From Lachnospiraceae bacterium (GTDB lineage: Bacteria; Bacillota_A; Clostridia; Lachnospirales; Lachnospiraceae): a DNA stretch of 25,451 nt. The notes beneath the pieces were generated by a model. The model had not been told where the DNA came from and did not search any database. It saw nothing but the letters and a program-made list of their open reading frames with translations. The position numbers and the translations under genes are program-made. Where the stretch lies: positions 1-25,451 of the forward strand of contig JAGAUD010000011.1 of NCBI GenBank assembly GCA_017620975.1. Reading direction: 5' to 3'. The first letter of the stretch is position 1. Every line of letters starts with the position of its first letter. Shown here one piece after another: positions 8,483 through 18,084 of the stretch.

Positions 8483-9205
8483 TCAGTCGTCCCGTCTGCG
8501 ATTCCCCCCAAAAAGCAGAACCAGTCGAAGAAGCTGTAAAATGGAGGAAGCTGCTGCCGCAACGTAAGTAAGAGCAGCTGCAGTCAATACTTTTTTACAG
8601 CCATTATTTTCCTGTACACTTAAAAGACCATACTGATCAATCCTGGCTATCGCACGTCTGGAAGCATTGAATTCCACCGGAAGGGTAATCAGTTGGAACA
8701 ATACTGCTAATGAAAAAGCCCAAATCCCAATCTGAATCAGTGTCTGATTCCATCCCAGTAAGACTCCGAGAAAAATCAATGGCATCCCCAGATTGCTTCC
8801 GATATTAACAACGGGTACCAGAGCGGACCTGATCTTAATGGGAGCATATCCTTTTGCATGCTGAATAGCATGACCGCACTCGTGGGCCGCTACTCCTACA
8901 CTTGTCACAGACGCCGAATTATAATTTTCGTAGGACAGACGCACAGTTTTTGTTCTGGGATCATAGTGGTCTCCCTTCCCGTCTCTCAGACATTCAATCT
9001 GAACATCGTACAAGCCTTCCTGATTCAAAATTCTCCTGGCGGCATCTGCTCCCGTAAGTCCGCTCATGTTTCTGACCTTACTGTATTTGTTCATGGTACT
9101 GTTCACCAGCGCACTGGCACCCAGGCACAGAAGCATGCCGATAATGACTAACAGATACGTAGGGTCCCAGTACATCCCATATCCGTAATAACCCATATAT
9201 AACAT
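8483..9205 (-). CDS. YugP-family zinc metallopeptidase (membrane)
   Basis: A 240-residue integral membrane protein of the neutral zinc metallopeptidase family represented by B. subtilis YugP. The N-terminus (MLYMGYYGYGMYWDPTYLLV) is tyrosine- and glycine-rich and leads into a first helix. The HECGH motif within GVAAHECGHAIQHAKGYAPI is the family signature, and further helices follow in the second half. A longer frame exists with a GTG at 9220, but GGAGG (9213-9217) would lie inside it; the ATG at 9205 sits 8 bases after that GGAGG and is the better start. Substrate is unknown. In many Clostridia this gene sits between fmt and rsmB as here, which suggests a housekeeping role, but that role has not been defined as far as I know. 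Confidence 0.9.
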   Translation of the reverse strand: MLYMGYYGYGMYWDPTYLLVIIGMLLCLGASALVNSTMNKYSKVRNMSGLTGADAARRILNQEGLYDVQIECLRDGKGDHYDPRTKTVRLSYENYNSASVTSVGVAAHECGHAIQHAKGYAPIKIRSALVPVVNIGSNLGMPLIFLGVLLGWNQTLIQIGIWAFSLAVLFQLITLPVEFNASRRAIARIDQYGLLSVQENNGCKKVLTAAALTYVAAAASSILQLLRLVLLFGGNRRRDD

Positions 9206-9249
9206 TTTATTTTCCTCCACATTCTATTCAGGCGCTGCAATGACCTGAA

Positions 9250-10185
9250 TTACTCCCCCAGTGTTTCTCCTACCTGCATCCGTACACCCAACAGGAAATC
9301 ATGAGCGCTCATGCGCTTCTTTCCTTCCAGCTGCAGACTGTATATTTTCAGTATGCCCTTTCCGGTACCGATTACTACACAATCTTTGTTGACCTCAAGG
9401 ATTTTTCCGCAGGAAGCTTCTTTTGGTGCCTTCTCTTCTGCTACAGCTTCCCAAATCTTTAACTGCTTCCCGTGGTAAGTGGTAAATGCGCTTGGCCAGG
9501 GATTCATGCCGCGCACTTTCAATTCAATTTCATAAGCTGATCCGGAAAAATCGATTTTCCCCATCCCTTTGGTGATGAGCGGCGCATAAGAACTAAGCTC
9601 CTCATCCTGAGGCACCGGTTCCAGACAGCCTTCCTCCAGAAGGGACAATGCTTCCACAATAGCCTCCCCACCCAGCACCATCAGCTTATCATGCAGCGTC
9701 TCAAAGGTATCCGTTCTTTCAATATCAATTTCTTTCTGATAGAGCATATCGCCGGTATCAATCCCTGTATTCATCTGCTGGATAGTAATACCGGTCTTTT
9801 CTTCTCCATTCAAAATTACATTTTGAATAGGAGAAGCGCCTCTGTAGCCGGGAAGCAGAGAGGCATGGATGTTCAGACAGCCGTAATGCGGCATATCCAG
9901 AATTTCCTGAGACAAAATTTGCCCGAAAGCAGCTACTACAAAAACATCTGCCGGATATGTCTTAAGCTCTGCAATTGCTTCCGGTGTCTTGATTTTCACA
10001 GGCTGAAAGACCGGAATATCGTGGCGCAGTGCACACTCCTTCACCGGCGGGAAAGTCAGCTGACCACTTCTCCCCTTAGCCTTATCAGGCTGTGTAACCA
10101 CAGCGGTGATCTCATGTCCGGCTGCGATCAAAGCTTCCAAAGCCCCTACTGCAAAATCAGGGGTTCCCATAAATACTATCTTCAT
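9250..10185 (-). CDS. fmt: Methionyl-tRNA formyltransferase
   Basis: A 311-residue cytosolic enzyme that transfers a formyl group from 10-formyl-tetrahydrofolate to initiator Met-tRNA. The N-terminal catalytic domain begins MKIVFMGTPDFAV and has the catalytic triad N105, H107 (in NIHASLLPGYRGASPI) and D143 (in GIDTGDML), plus the folate-side segment FVVAAFGQIL (82-91). The C-terminal domain (about 205-311) is the tRNA-binding OB-fold. The ATG follows the def stop codon with no gap (TAA then ATG), so the two are almost certainly translationally coupled: the formylase and deformylase act on the same N-terminus. Confidence 0.97.
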   Translation of the reverse strand: MKIVFMGTPDFAVGALEALIAAGHEITAVVTQPDKAKGRSGQLTFPPVKECALRHDIPVFQPVKIKTPEAIAELKTYPADVFVVAAFGQILSQEILDMPHYGCLNIHASLLPGYRGASPIQNVILNGEEKTGITIQQMNTGIDTGDMLYQKEIDIERTDTFETLHDKLMVLGGEAIVEALSLLEEGCLEPVPQDEELSSYAPLITKGMGKIDFSGSAYEIELKVRGMNPWPSAFTTYHGKQLKIWEAVAEEKAPKEASCGKILEVNKDCVVIGTGKGILKIYSLQLEGKKRMSAHDFLLGVRMQVGETLGE

Positions 10186-10674
10186 TTATTCTTCCTCATC
10201 TTCCTCATCATCATAGGTTACATCCATCAGATCACCCTCTACCTTTTCCACATAGAGATGACCATCCAGATGGTCCAGTTCATGACAGATAGCTCTTGCC
10301 AGAAGTTCTGTACCCTCCAGTTCGATGGGCTGCATATTCACATCCAGTGCCACAGCTTTCACATAATTGGGTCTTGTCACCACTCCGGACTTGCCCGGTA
10401 CACTTAAGCATCCTTCCTGACCTGTCTGCTCCCCACTTGTCTCCACAATTCTGGGATTGATCAGGATATGAGGGTCTTCTCCTGTGGTATCGATTACCAC
10501 TATCCTCTTTAAAATACCCACCTGAGGTGCTGCAAGCCCCACTCCGTTGGCCTCATACATGGTTTCCAACATATCTTCAATTAATTCTCTGGTTCTTGGT
10601 GTCATCTGTGTTACCTCTTTACACACCTTTCCCAGAACCTCGTCTCCCATTTCTCTGATATTACGAATTGCCAT
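10186..10674 (-). CDS. def: Peptide deformylase
   Basis: A 162-residue iron/zinc enzyme that removes the formyl group from new proteins. The three conserved motifs are GVGLAAPQVG (44-53), EGCLS (87-91, metal ligand C89) and HELDH (131-135, metal ligands H131 and H135, catalytic E132). The protein ends in an acidic tail of Asp/Glu after residue 155, which is not part of the catalytic fold. The ATG is preceded by AGGAAA and, further off, AAAGGAAG. It lies 28 bases after priA and directly abuts fmt. Start and identity are secure. Confidence 0.97.
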   Translation of the reverse strand: MAIRNIREMGDEVLGKVCKEVTQMTPRTRELIEDMLETMYEANGVGLAAPQVGILKRIVVIDTTGEDPHILINPRIVETSGEQTGQEGCLSVPGKSGVVTRPNYVKAVALDVNMQPIELEGTELLARAICHELDHLDGHLYVEKVEGDLMDVTYDDEEDEEE

Positions 10675-10702
10675 TTTCCTGTCTTCCTTTCCTCTGTTGT
10701 TT

Positions 10703-12940
10703 CTACATCACATTCATGGGGTCAAAGTCAAACTGTACGTTCTCTCTGCCCTGATACTGCGACAGCTTTTCCTCCAGTACATCCTTTATCTGTACCAGTT
10801 TACCATATTTTCCATATTTTATATAGAATACAAATCTAAAAATATCATTAATTCTTCCGATTGATGCCGGTGCCGGCCCCAGGATCATCATTCTCTGTGC
10901 CGGGGACTCCCCATTTTCTATGAATCCGGAAGCAATCCGGGCAAGATGCACTGCCAATTCCATTCCGCTTTTTTCGTCCTGGGCAAATATCTGCACCGCT
11001 AGCATATGGGAGACCGGAGGATATCCCAACATCTCGCGGTACAGGATTTCTTCCTGATAAAAGCTCTCATAATCCTGATTCGCAGCATGTACCACCGCAT
11101 AATGCTCCGGCTGGTAGGTCTGGATGACCACCTCGCCCTCTCCGGCACCTCTCCCGGCACGGCCTGCGGCCTGAGTGAGCAGCTGGAAAGTACGTTCCCC
11201 CGCTCTGTAATCACCGATGGACAGTGACAGATCAGCTGCCATGATGCCTACCAGAGTTACATTCGGGAAATCATGACCTTTCACAATCATCTGGGTACCT
11301 ATCAGGATATCTGCCTCACCATTTGAAAAAGCAGATAAAATTTTCTCATAGCTGTCTTTGGTTCTGGTGGTATCTGCATCCATTCTTAGGACTCTTGCCT
11401 GAGGATAAAGCTCTTTCAGCTTATCCTCAATCTGCTGTGTTCCGGCTTTGAATCCCATGATATATCTGGAACCACAATTGGGACAGTTGTTCACCTTCGG
11501 CTGCGCATACCCGCAATAATGACATACCAGCCTGCCATCTTTGTGTTCAGAAAGAGACACATCACAGTGGGGACACTTCATCACGTGACCGCATGCACGA
11601 CAGGAAATAAATCCTGCGTAACCGCGCCTATTCAGGAAAAGCATGCTCTGCTCTCCCCTCTGCAGCCGATCAGCCAGAAGTTCCTGCAGCTTTCGGCTGA
11701 AAATGGAGCGATTGCCTTCACGCAGTTCTTCCCTGAGATCCACCGTATGCACCCTTGGAAGCGTTCCTCCGGTCAGCCTTTCCTTTAAAGTAAAAAGCTT
11801 ATATTCTCCCTTACAGGCTCTGTAATAGGCCTCCAGAGAAGGTGTGGCGGAACCCAGCACCAGGCTGGCACCGTGCATTCTTGCCACCTCTTTCGCAGTC
11901 TCTCTGGCATGATATTTCGGTGTACTTTCGCTTTTATAGCTATTTTCATGCTCCTCATCAATGATGATGATTCCAATATTGGGAAAAGGAGTAAATAGAG
12001 CCGACCTTGGCCCGATGATGACATCGATTTCACCTTTTTTCGCCCGCTCACACTGGTCATACTTTTCTCCGGCAGACAAGGTGGAGTTCATGACGCTGAC
12101 CCGGTCCCCGAAGCGCCTATAGAAACGAAGCAATGTCTGATAAGTCAAAGCAATTTCAGGTATCAATACGATTGCCTGCCTGCCTCTTGCCGACATCTGT
12201 TCCACCAGTTCCATATAGACTTCTGTCTTACCGCTTCCTGTGATACCATGAACGAGATAAGTACCCGGCTTCTGCCCGTCAAAGTCCGACAGCACTTCGT
12301 CTACGATATATTGCTGCCTGTCGCTCAACTGCTTCTTTTCACCGGACTGCTCTTTACATTTGACCGGATTGCGATAAGAACTATCTGTCACCACACGGAT
12401 CAATCCGTTCTGCACCAGTCCGTTTATGGATGCACCGGATACGCCCAATTTCCCGGTTACCCACTCATAAGGAATCCGCTCATTTTCCAAAAGCTGTGTC
12501 AACAGCCTTTCTTTTGCAGCCTGCTTCTTTCTCCCGGCTTCTCCCAAGGCTGCGATCAGCGTCTCTCTGTCCGCAATTCTTTCAATAGTGCGGTGTTCCA
12601 ATTGTCTTACCGTCTTTTTGGCGGGAAGTACCGTCTTTAACGCCTGTATCATCGTAGAACCGTAATTCTTCCTTATCCAGGCTGCCAGTCGGATCATACT
12701 GGCTTCCACACCGGCACTGCTTTCCACCACGCTATGAATTTCCTTCATTTTAAGCGGGTCGAACTTACACTGCATCGTAAGCTCAATAACATATCCCTGA
12801 ATCAACCTGTTGCCCTTTCCAAAAGGAATCTTCACACACATCCCTTCTTCCAGCACCGTCTCCAGACTGGCAGGCACCAGATACTGAAAGGGTCTATCCA
12901 GCTTTTCATGGGAGATATCTACTATGATATCCGCATACAA
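10703..12940 (-). CDS. priA: Primosomal replication restart helicase PriA
   Basis: A 745-residue 3'-5' helicase that reloads the replisome at stalled forks. The N-terminal DNA-binding region (about 1-105) precedes a winged-helix part and the superfamily 2 helicase core: Walker A GITGSGKTE (232-240), Walker B DEEH (328-331), motif III GSATPS (363-368). Between the two helicase lobes lies the zinc-binding insert with eight cysteines (C447, C450, C456, C459, C473, C476, C486, C489). Motif VI is seen in LLTQAAGRAGRG. The apparent start is TTG at 12940, chosen because AGGATG stands 7 bases upstream and the frame matches the usual N-terminus (YADIIVDI). It starts 9 bases after the murE stop. All functional motifs are intact. 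Confidence 0.97.
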   Translation of the reverse strand: MYADIIVDISHEKLDRPFQYLVPASLETVLEEGMCVKIPFGKGNRLIQGYVIELTMQCKFDPLKMKEIHSVVESSAGVEASMIRLAAWIRKNYGSTMIQALKTVLPAKKTVRQLEHRTIERIADRETLIAALGEAGRKKQAAKERLLTQLLENERIPYEWVTGKLGVSGASINGLVQNGLIRVVTDSSYRNPVKCKEQSGEKKQLSDRQQYIVDEVLSDFDGQKPGTYLVHGITGSGKTEVYMELVEQMSARGRQAIVLIPEIALTYQTLLRFYRRFGDRVSVMNSTLSAGEKYDQCERAKKGEIDVIIGPRSALFTPFPNIGIIIIDEEHENSYKSESTPKYHARETAKEVARMHGASLVLGSATPSLEAYYRACKGEYKLFTLKERLTGGTLPRVHTVDLREELREGNRSIFSRKLQELLADRLQRGEQSMLFLNRRGYAGFISCRACGHVMKCPHCDVSLSEHKDGRLVCHYCGYAQPKVNNCPNCGSRYIMGFKAGTQQIEDKLKELYPQARVLRMDADTTRTKDSYEKILSAFSNGEADILIGTQMIVKGHDFPNVTLVGIMAADLSLSIGDYRAGERTFQLLTQAAGRAGRGAGEGEVVIQTYQPEHYAVVHAANQDYESFYQEEILYREMLGYPPVSHMLAVQIFAQDEKSGMELAVHLARIASGFIENGESPAQRMMILGPAPASIGRINDIFRFVFYIKYGKYGKLVQIKDVLEEKLSQYQGRENVQFDFDPMNVM

Positions 12941-12949
12941 ATTATCATC

Positions 12950-14413
12950 CTACCTTCCCTCAAGTACTTCCTGTATCAAAATTCGTTCATCCATAGGGTA
13001 TTTCACACCCTTGATCTCCTGATAATCCTCATGCCCTTTGCCAGCCAATACGACAATATCTCCCGGCTGACCATGTTCAATGGCATAGCGGATGGCTTCC
13101 TTACGGTCACAGATTTCCACATATTTTCCATCTGTCTTAGCGATCCCCACTTTAATATCATCTATGATATCCTGTGGCTCTTCAAATCTTGGATTATCTG
13201 ATGTAATGATGGTCAGGTCGGCCAGCTTTCCGCTGACCTCGCCCATCTCATAGCGACGAAGCCTTGAGCGGTTGCCGCCGCAGCCAAAGAGACATACAAG
13301 ACGGTTGGGCTCATATTCCCTTAATGTACTCAACAGACTCTCCAGCGCCATGGCGTTGTGGGCATAATCGATGAGCAGTGTAAACCGGTCAGACACCTTT
13401 ACCATCTCAATCCTGCCTTTCACATGAGCCGCCAGCAACGCCTTCTTAATCGCCTCTGTTGGCACATCAAAATGTCTGCAGATAGCAATGGCTGTCAGCG
13501 CATTATAGACACTAAATCTGCCTGGAGTGGGTACTTCCACTTCAAAATCCATCAGCCCCTTCACCCGGAATGACACTCCCAGTTCTCCCGGCTTATGCAC
13601 CAGCTTCAGCTGCTCTGCCCTCAACACTGCATCACTGCCCATACCGAAGGTCTCTATGCTGCAAGTATGACCATCAATGACCTTTTTATAATGTACATCG
13701 TCACAGTTGACGATACCTACCTTACACTGTTTGAAAAGCAGACCCTTGCAAGCCATATACTCTTCAAAGGAAGCATGCTCGTTGGGCCCGATGTGATCCG
13801 GCTCCAGATTGGTAAAAATACCGTAATCAAAGATGAATCCCTGAGAACGGTGCATCATCAGCGCCTGGGAAGATACCTCCATGACCACTGCATCCAGTCC
13901 GGCTTCCACCATCCGTGCAAAATATTCCTGCAGCAGATAAGACTCCGGTGTGGTGTTGACTGCGTGAATGTGCTCCTCACCGATAATGACCTCTATGGTT
14001 CCTACCAGACCTACTTTATGACCGGCATTTTCCAAAATGGACTTTACCAGATAAGCTGTAGTAGTCTTGCCCTTAGTGCCGGTGACACCGATGACTTTCA
14101 TTTTCTCTGCCGGATGGCCAAACCAGGCCGCTGAGATAAAGGCCATGGCATAGCGTGTGTCGGGTACTTTGATCACTGTTACATCCTTTTCTGAGACTCC
14201 TTCTATGTCTTTTGACACGACCAGGACTGCTGCACCTTTCTCAGCCACATCGGCCGCTGCCTGATGAGCATCAAAGTTGGCACCGCTGATACATAGAAAG
14301 AGACAGCCCTCTGTCACTTTTCGGGAATCGTATACCACTTCTGTGATTTCTTTCTCAAGAGTACCTTGTATCAGTTCATAATCTAATTTTTCTAATAACT
14401 GTATAAGCTTCAT
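12950..14413 (-). CDS. murE: UDP-MurNAc-tripeptide synthetase (meso-DAP type)
   Basis: A 487-residue cytosolic Mur ligase that adds the third amino acid to the peptidoglycan stem. The ATP loop GVTGTKGKTTT is at 109-119, the likely carbamoylated lysine is K223 (in MACKGLLF), and the C-terminal domain has DNPR at 406-409 and GKGHEDYQ at 458-465. DNPR is the motif that recognises meso-diaminopimelate; lysine-adding MurE enzymes differ there, so a DAP-type cell wall is predicted. The ATG has AGGG 6 bases upstream. It is the first gene of the housekeeping run after a 135-base gap. I see no convincing sigma-A promoter in that gap, although one presumably lies there. Neighbouring priA is the usual order in several Lachnospiraceae-like genomes, an inference from memory. 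Confidence 0.95.
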   Translation of the reverse strand: MKLIQLLEKLDYELIQGTLEKEITEVVYDSRKVTEGCLFLCISGANFDAHQAAADVAEKGAAVLVVSKDIEGVSEKDVTVIKVPDTRYAMAFISAAWFGHPAEKMKVIGVTGTKGKTTTAYLVKSILENAGHKVGLVGTIEVIIGEEHIHAVNTTPESYLLQEYFARMVEAGLDAVVMEVSSQALMMHRSQGFIFDYGIFTNLEPDHIGPNEHASFEEYMACKGLLFKQCKVGIVNCDDVHYKKVIDGHTCSIETFGMGSDAVLRAEQLKLVHKPGELGVSFRVKGLMDFEVEVPTPGRFSVYNALTAIAICRHFDVPTEAIKKALLAAHVKGRIEMVKVSDRFTLLIDYAHNAMALESLLSTLREYEPNRLVCLFGCGGNRSRLRRYEMGEVSGKLADLTIITSDNPRFEEPQDIIDDIKVGIAKTDGKYVEICDRKEAIRYAIEHGQPGDIVVLAGKGHEDYQEIKGVKYPMDERILIQEVLEGR

Positions 14414-14548
14414 ATCATTCCCTGCTTTCTTGATCCTTACATGTTCCAGTATATTTTACTCTATTTAGAGGAATTCTACCACCCCTAAATATTAAAAACA
14501 TGAAATCTGGAAAGGGATACATATTCATCAGTGCCTTCACAATATAAA

Positions 14549-15727
14549 TTATTTATCACTTGGCAGCCACTCTTCCAGCATATTCAGATTCTCATCAGAA
14601 TGCTCGATTTCTCTGGCATACCGATATGCAATTTGAATACAGTCCTCCCAGGAGAACTGTCCATTGTCATTCCACCTTGCCATAAGCAGTTCCTGAATCC
14701 ACCTGACTGAAAACTCTGCCAACGCAAATTTACTGTAAATCCAATCATCATAAACTGCTCCGCAAAAATACGTATATAAGAAAAAAAGCAGCAGATTTTC
14801 TGAAAACAACGCCCAATCTTCTTTCCATTCTCCTGCACAATAAGCTTCAAATTCCTGACAGATTGCCTGATAAGTATTCTCTCCCTTTTCATACAATATC
14901 ATCCAGGCATTCTCCAGTAGTTCGGACCATTCCGGCCGCAGTCTTTCTAATCGTCCAAAGACCGTATACTCGCGGCACATCTTCGTGTAACGCGATTCTG
15001 CCCCACTGAGCCCTTCAGCTGCACCGGGCACTTCAACCGTATCGGGCATCTCAAGTTTATCCGTCATACTGATTCCCTGAGCCTTTTCTGACTCTGTCAG
15101 CCGTCTGAACTCCTCAATCAACCCATCTACATCATAATAACGCTCCTCATCGATGCATTCCTGCATCTGCACTGCCATCCGCTTTGCCAGGCCAATCCGC
15201 TGCTCCATAGGCTGTTTACGGTCCTGCAGGAGTGCAAACATCACTGCCCTTGCATCTTCCAGCTGTGTAAACATCAGCAGGTCAAAATCCTCGAATTCCT
15301 CTTCCAGTTCTTCCGCCTCGTCCGTCTCTTCCTCTATCAGCCGAAGCGGCTCCCTGCAGGTCAGAATCATTTCCGCAGCCACCGGGCAGGACAACGACAA
15401 AGAAAGCTCCCTCAGCCCCTCATACTCCTCCACATGTCTGGGATACATCCGACATGTCCTGCACAGCGAATCTTTCCCAAGTTCCTTGTAAAGGTCACAG
15501 AGGTTTTCTTTATCCAAAAAGCTGCATCTGTCCTTTTGCTGACGGAAAATTCCTTCCTCCCAGTCTATGGAATCATAGAGCCGATTCCCGAAAGGCCCTC
15601 TCACCCGGCTGTATTTTTCAAGCGATTCCTCATCAATTACAATCTGCCAACCGGCACAACACGTATCAGGACAACTGTCTGCTGTGCACTGAAAATCGTC
15701 ATAGTAATGAGGTTTTACATATCTCAT
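14549..15727 (-). CDS. FliB-like cysteine-rich protein (putative lysine N-methylase)
   Basis: A 392-residue protein with the N-terminal signature of the flagellin lysine-N-methylase FliB family. It opens MRYVKPHYYDDFQC and has cysteines at 14, 19, 23, 24, 68, 77, 89, 92 and 114, the core being CPDTCCAGWQ, CSFLDKENLC and LCRTCRMYPRH. Such a cluster would bind a metal or iron-sulfur centre. A Glu/Asp-rich segment follows at about 132-148 and the rest is helical and aromatic-rich. In Salmonella FliB methylates flagellin lysines, but no flagellar gene is seen here; homologues are widespread in Clostridia without an assigned target. Its ATG overlaps the stop of the upstream ABC permease (ATGA), so it is translated with the transporter. 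That makes a role in modifying a transported or membrane-associated substrate possible. Family call fairly firm, function inferred. Confidence 0.8.
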   Translation of the reverse strand: MRYVKPHYYDDFQCTADSCPDTCCAGWQIVIDEESLEKYSRVRGPFGNRLYDSIDWEEGIFRQQKDRCSFLDKENLCDLYKELGKDSLCRTCRMYPRHVEEYEGLRELSLSLSCPVAAEMILTCREPLRLIEEETDEAEELEEEFEDFDLLMFTQLEDARAVMFALLQDRKQPMEQRIGLAKRMAVQMQECIDEERYYDVDGLIEEFRRLTESEKAQGISMTDKLEMPDTVEVPGAAEGLSGAESRYTKMCREYTVFGRLERLRPEWSELLENAWMILYEKGENTYQAICQEFEAYCAGEWKEDWALFSENLLLFFLYTYFCGAVYDDWIYSKFALAEFSVRWIQELLMARWNDNGQFSWEDCIQIAYRYAREIEHSDENLNMLEEWLPSDK

Positions 15728-17325
15728 ATTTTTCTTAAGTCCACCCTTCTGTTCCTTCGGTACAGTACTGCAGTCACAGCCAGCACCAGAATCGTTACCA
15801 CTCCCAGAAATAGATCCGTCAGACGCTTGGGCAAAACAAAGAGAAGTATCATAGGAAGGATGGCAGAAATCATTCCTGCCACCATGGATACGAATACTGC
15901 TCCGCTCTGTTTTACCACCACTGCCTCCGACTCCCAGTCAAAGAGAGGCATTTTCAGATTAATAGTAATACCAAGTACTGAAAAAAGCAACAGATACACA
16001 AAAGGTATTATTAAAATCCACACATACCCCAAAAAAGAAGTCTCTAATGTCATCATCAGAATCAGATCTGTAAGCACCAGACAAGGCAGCGCTACTGTCA
16101 AATTTACTAATATCTTACTGTCCAGAATCTGAGCCGTAGTAAGAGGCAGACTTTTCACCAGCCACCACTGCTTTCCTTCCATCGATATAGAACTTACCGT
16201 CGTGGAGCCTATGCTGCAGACCATAGCCAGGAGCAGCGGAAGAAGCCTTGTAACAATTCCCGGAATACCAAACATTACCTCCACTTTCTCAACACCTGCC
16301 GCTAAAATACTAACTGCCAACACTACCATCAGGATATAGCCGATGAGCGTATTCATCACATAAATGCCTGAAGCAAGATACCTTTTCATTTCTTTCAGAT
16401 ATAATGCTCTCAACGGACTGCTTCCTTTCAGTTCATGAAGCATATAATTTCCCTGTGCCTTATGCGCACGAAGCGCTTGACTGATTCTTCTAAAATATCG
16501 CTGCACCAGGAAAACCAACAACGCCGCCGGCATCACTGATAGTACGAAAAATCTCGCAAAATCTGCCGTGCTGCCGTCCACCACTGCGCTGCTGAACCAT
16601 TTCGCCGGAAAATAGATACCGCCGATTCCCTGTTCCAGCATTTCTGCCATCTCCCCCAGCATTTCAGCATTCTGAAGCATACTTCCTTCCGCTTCCAGAG
16701 CTGCACCTTCAGTCGTCACAAATACAAGGAAACCTATAGTCAACGTAAGTGTAAGTACGACATTAATCATATTCCTGTACTTTATCCGCGAACTGACTGC
16801 TGTAGCCAGTGCCCCGATGGCACAGGCTGCCGTCATTGGCAAAAGAGGCATCAGAAAAGTCCCCAATACCATACTGAAATAAAACCAAACTCCAGGCTTT
16901 AAAAACCATGCATATACGCCTGCTGCCGGAAGCATGATTACCAAACACATTCCAATGTTCTGCACATACATATTAAGAAACCTGGATAACACGATAGCTG
17001 CAGGCCTCACCGGGAGCGCAACCAGCATTTCATAAGAAACTATATCAAAAAGGATGCTTCCTGCTTTAAACGCTGTGAAGAAAAAGATAATCAGACTGAT
17101 CACCGCCAGAAGATATGACGGAAGTACCCGCTCCATTCCAAGCAAGATCAGCCCATAACTCAGACCTCCTGCATATCCACCAAGAATCACGCCTAAAAAT
17201 ACATAAGTCACCAAAAGTAACAGCAACCTTTTCTTCTGCTTCTTATCTCCACTGAACCGAATCTGATTCACGCCCCAGAGATTTCGAAGGTTTACTGTTG
17301 TCAACAACCGAACCTCTCTCCACAT
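15724..17325 (-). CDS. Large ABC-2-type transporter permease
   Basis: A 533-residue polytopic membrane protein with roughly 11-13 hydrophobic segments and a basic cytosolic stretch (SGDKKQKKRLL) just before the first helix. Its length suits the permeases of about 500-560 residues that pair with a single BcrA/EcsA-type ATPase. The start is ATG at 17325, one base after the stop of the ATPase (TGATATG) with GGAGGAG upstream; a longer frame from 17376 would lie inside the ATPase gene and is rejected. It ends in an ATGA overlap with the FliB-like gene. An efflux or membrane-remodelling function is typical for this class, but the substrate cannot be read from sequence. Confidence 0.87.
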   Translation of the reverse strand: MWREVRLLTTVNLRNLWGVNQIRFSGDKKQKKRLLLLLVTYVFLGVILGGYAGGLSYGLILLGMERVLPSYLLAVISLIIFFFTAFKAGSILFDIVSYEMLVALPVRPAAIVLSRFLNMYVQNIGMCLVIMLPAAGVYAWFLKPGVWFYFSMVLGTFLMPLLPMTAACAIGALATAVSSRIKYRNMINVVLTLTLTIGFLVFVTTEGAALEAEGSMLQNAEMLGEMAEMLEQGIGGIYFPAKWFSSAVVDGSTADFARFFVLSVMPAALLVFLVQRYFRRISQALRAHKAQGNYMLHELKGSSPLRALYLKEMKRYLASGIYVMNTLIGYILMVVLAVSILAAGVEKVEVMFGIPGIVTRLLPLLLAMVCSIGSTTVSSISMEGKQWWLVKSLPLTTAQILDSKILVNLTVALPCLVLTDLILMMTLETSFLGYVWILIIPFVYLLLFSVLGITINLKMPLFDWESEAVVVKQSGAVFVSMVAGMISAILPMILLFVLPKRLTDLFLGVVTILVLAVTAVLYRRNRRVDLRKI

Positions 17326-17326
17326 A

Positions 17327-18037
17327 TCATTTCTCCTCCAGTTCCATGAACAGCGACTCCAAGGACTGATTTCCAATTATCGCCTGAGTCCGTCCAGCCA
17401 GTACAAGCTTTCCATCCTTAATAATGGCTACCTTGTTGCAAAGCTTCTCTGCCACCTCCAGAACATGGGTGGAAAAGAAGATAGCCGTCCCTTCTTCGCA
17501 CATCTGACGCATAACCTCTTTTAACAATACAGAAGCCTTAGGATCCAGCCCCACAAAGGGTTCGTCCAAAATCATCAGTGAAGGCTTGTGGAGCAATGCT
17601 GAAATAATAGCAAGCTTCTGCTTCATACCATGAGAATAAGAAGAAATCAAATCCCCCAATGCAGGCATCAGTTCAAATAGCTCCCCATATTTTCGGATTC
17701 TCTCTTCTCTTTCTGATACCGGCACCTGAAAGATATCGCCGATAAAATTCAGATACTGAATCCCTGTCAGATATTCATACAGGTCCGGATTATCCGGAAT
17801 ATAAGCAATCTTACGCTTGCAGGTAAGAGGATCCTTCCTGACAGACACACCATCTACCAGAATCTCCCCCTCTTCAAAGTCAATAATGCCGGTTATTGCT
17901 TTGATCGTGGTTGTCTTTCCGGCTCCGTTATGACCGATAAAACCGTAGATGTCTCCTGGTGCGATTTCCAGATTCAGATGATCTACTGCTTTCTTGCCTC
18001 CCGGATAGGTCTTGCAAAGGTTCTTTATTTGTAACAT
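17327..18037 (-). CDS. ABC transporter ATP-binding subunit
   Basis: A 236-residue nucleotide-binding subunit. It has Walker A GHNGAGKTTT (35-44), signature SYSHGMKQK (133-141), Walker B LMILDEP (154-160), D-loop GLD (163-165) and switch histidine H191. The Q-loop region reads YIPDNPDLYEYL, the form seen in exporters of the ABC-2 (BcrA/EcsA-like) group. It is the first gene of a three-gene operon with a permease and a FliB-like protein, under a strong promoter and operator at 18062-18113. ATG is preceded by GGAGG at 7 bases. Most likely an exporter; the substrate is unknown. Confidence 0.93.
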   Translation of the reverse strand: MLQIKNLCKTYPGGKKAVDHLNLEIAPGDIYGFIGHNGAGKTTTIKAITGIIDFEEGEILVDGVSVRKDPLTCKRKIAYIPDNPDLYEYLTGIQYLNFIGDIFQVPVSEREERIRKYGELFELMPALGDLISSYSHGMKQKLAIISALLHKPSLMILDEPFVGLDPKASVLLKEVMRQMCEEGTAIFFSTHVLEVAEKLCNKVAIIKDGKLVLAGRTQAIIGNQSLESLFMELEEK

Positions 18038-18061
18038 ACTCTCTCCTCCTTATATATCTTA

Positions 18062-18082
18062 ATGATATCATTTTGATATCAT
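18062..18082 (-). promoter_or_regulatory. Tandem palindromic operator before the ABC-FliB operon
   Basis: Two copies of the perfect 8-bp palindrome TGATATCA lie at 18063-18070 and 18074-18081, with centres 11 bp apart, about one helical turn. They start 3 bases downstream of the -10 box, over the expected transcription start. Two dimer sites on one face of the helix at this place fit a repressor that blocks RNA polymerase. No regulator gene is next to the operon, so its identity is unknown; GntR/YtrA or TetR-type regulators are common for such transporters. Confidence 0.6.
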
Positions 18083-18084
18083 TT

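Noticed and set aside
9206..9220. Upstream GTG start for the YugP-like protease
   Set aside because: It would place the strong GGAGG site inside the coding sequence; the ATG at 9205 has ideal spacing.
9691..10407. Plus-strand open frame of 238 codons
   Set aside because: It is antisense to fmt and def, has no ribosome binding site, and its product is Cys/His/Arg-rich without family features.
14453..14482. TAAAAT with a nearby CTCTATTTAGAG hairpin as a murE promoter
   Set aside because: No acceptable -35 hexamer exists at 16-18 bases and there is no extended -10 element.
15434..16132. Plus-strand open frame of 232 codons
   Set aside because: Antisense to the FliB-like gene and the ABC permease; composition is that of an antisense shadow.
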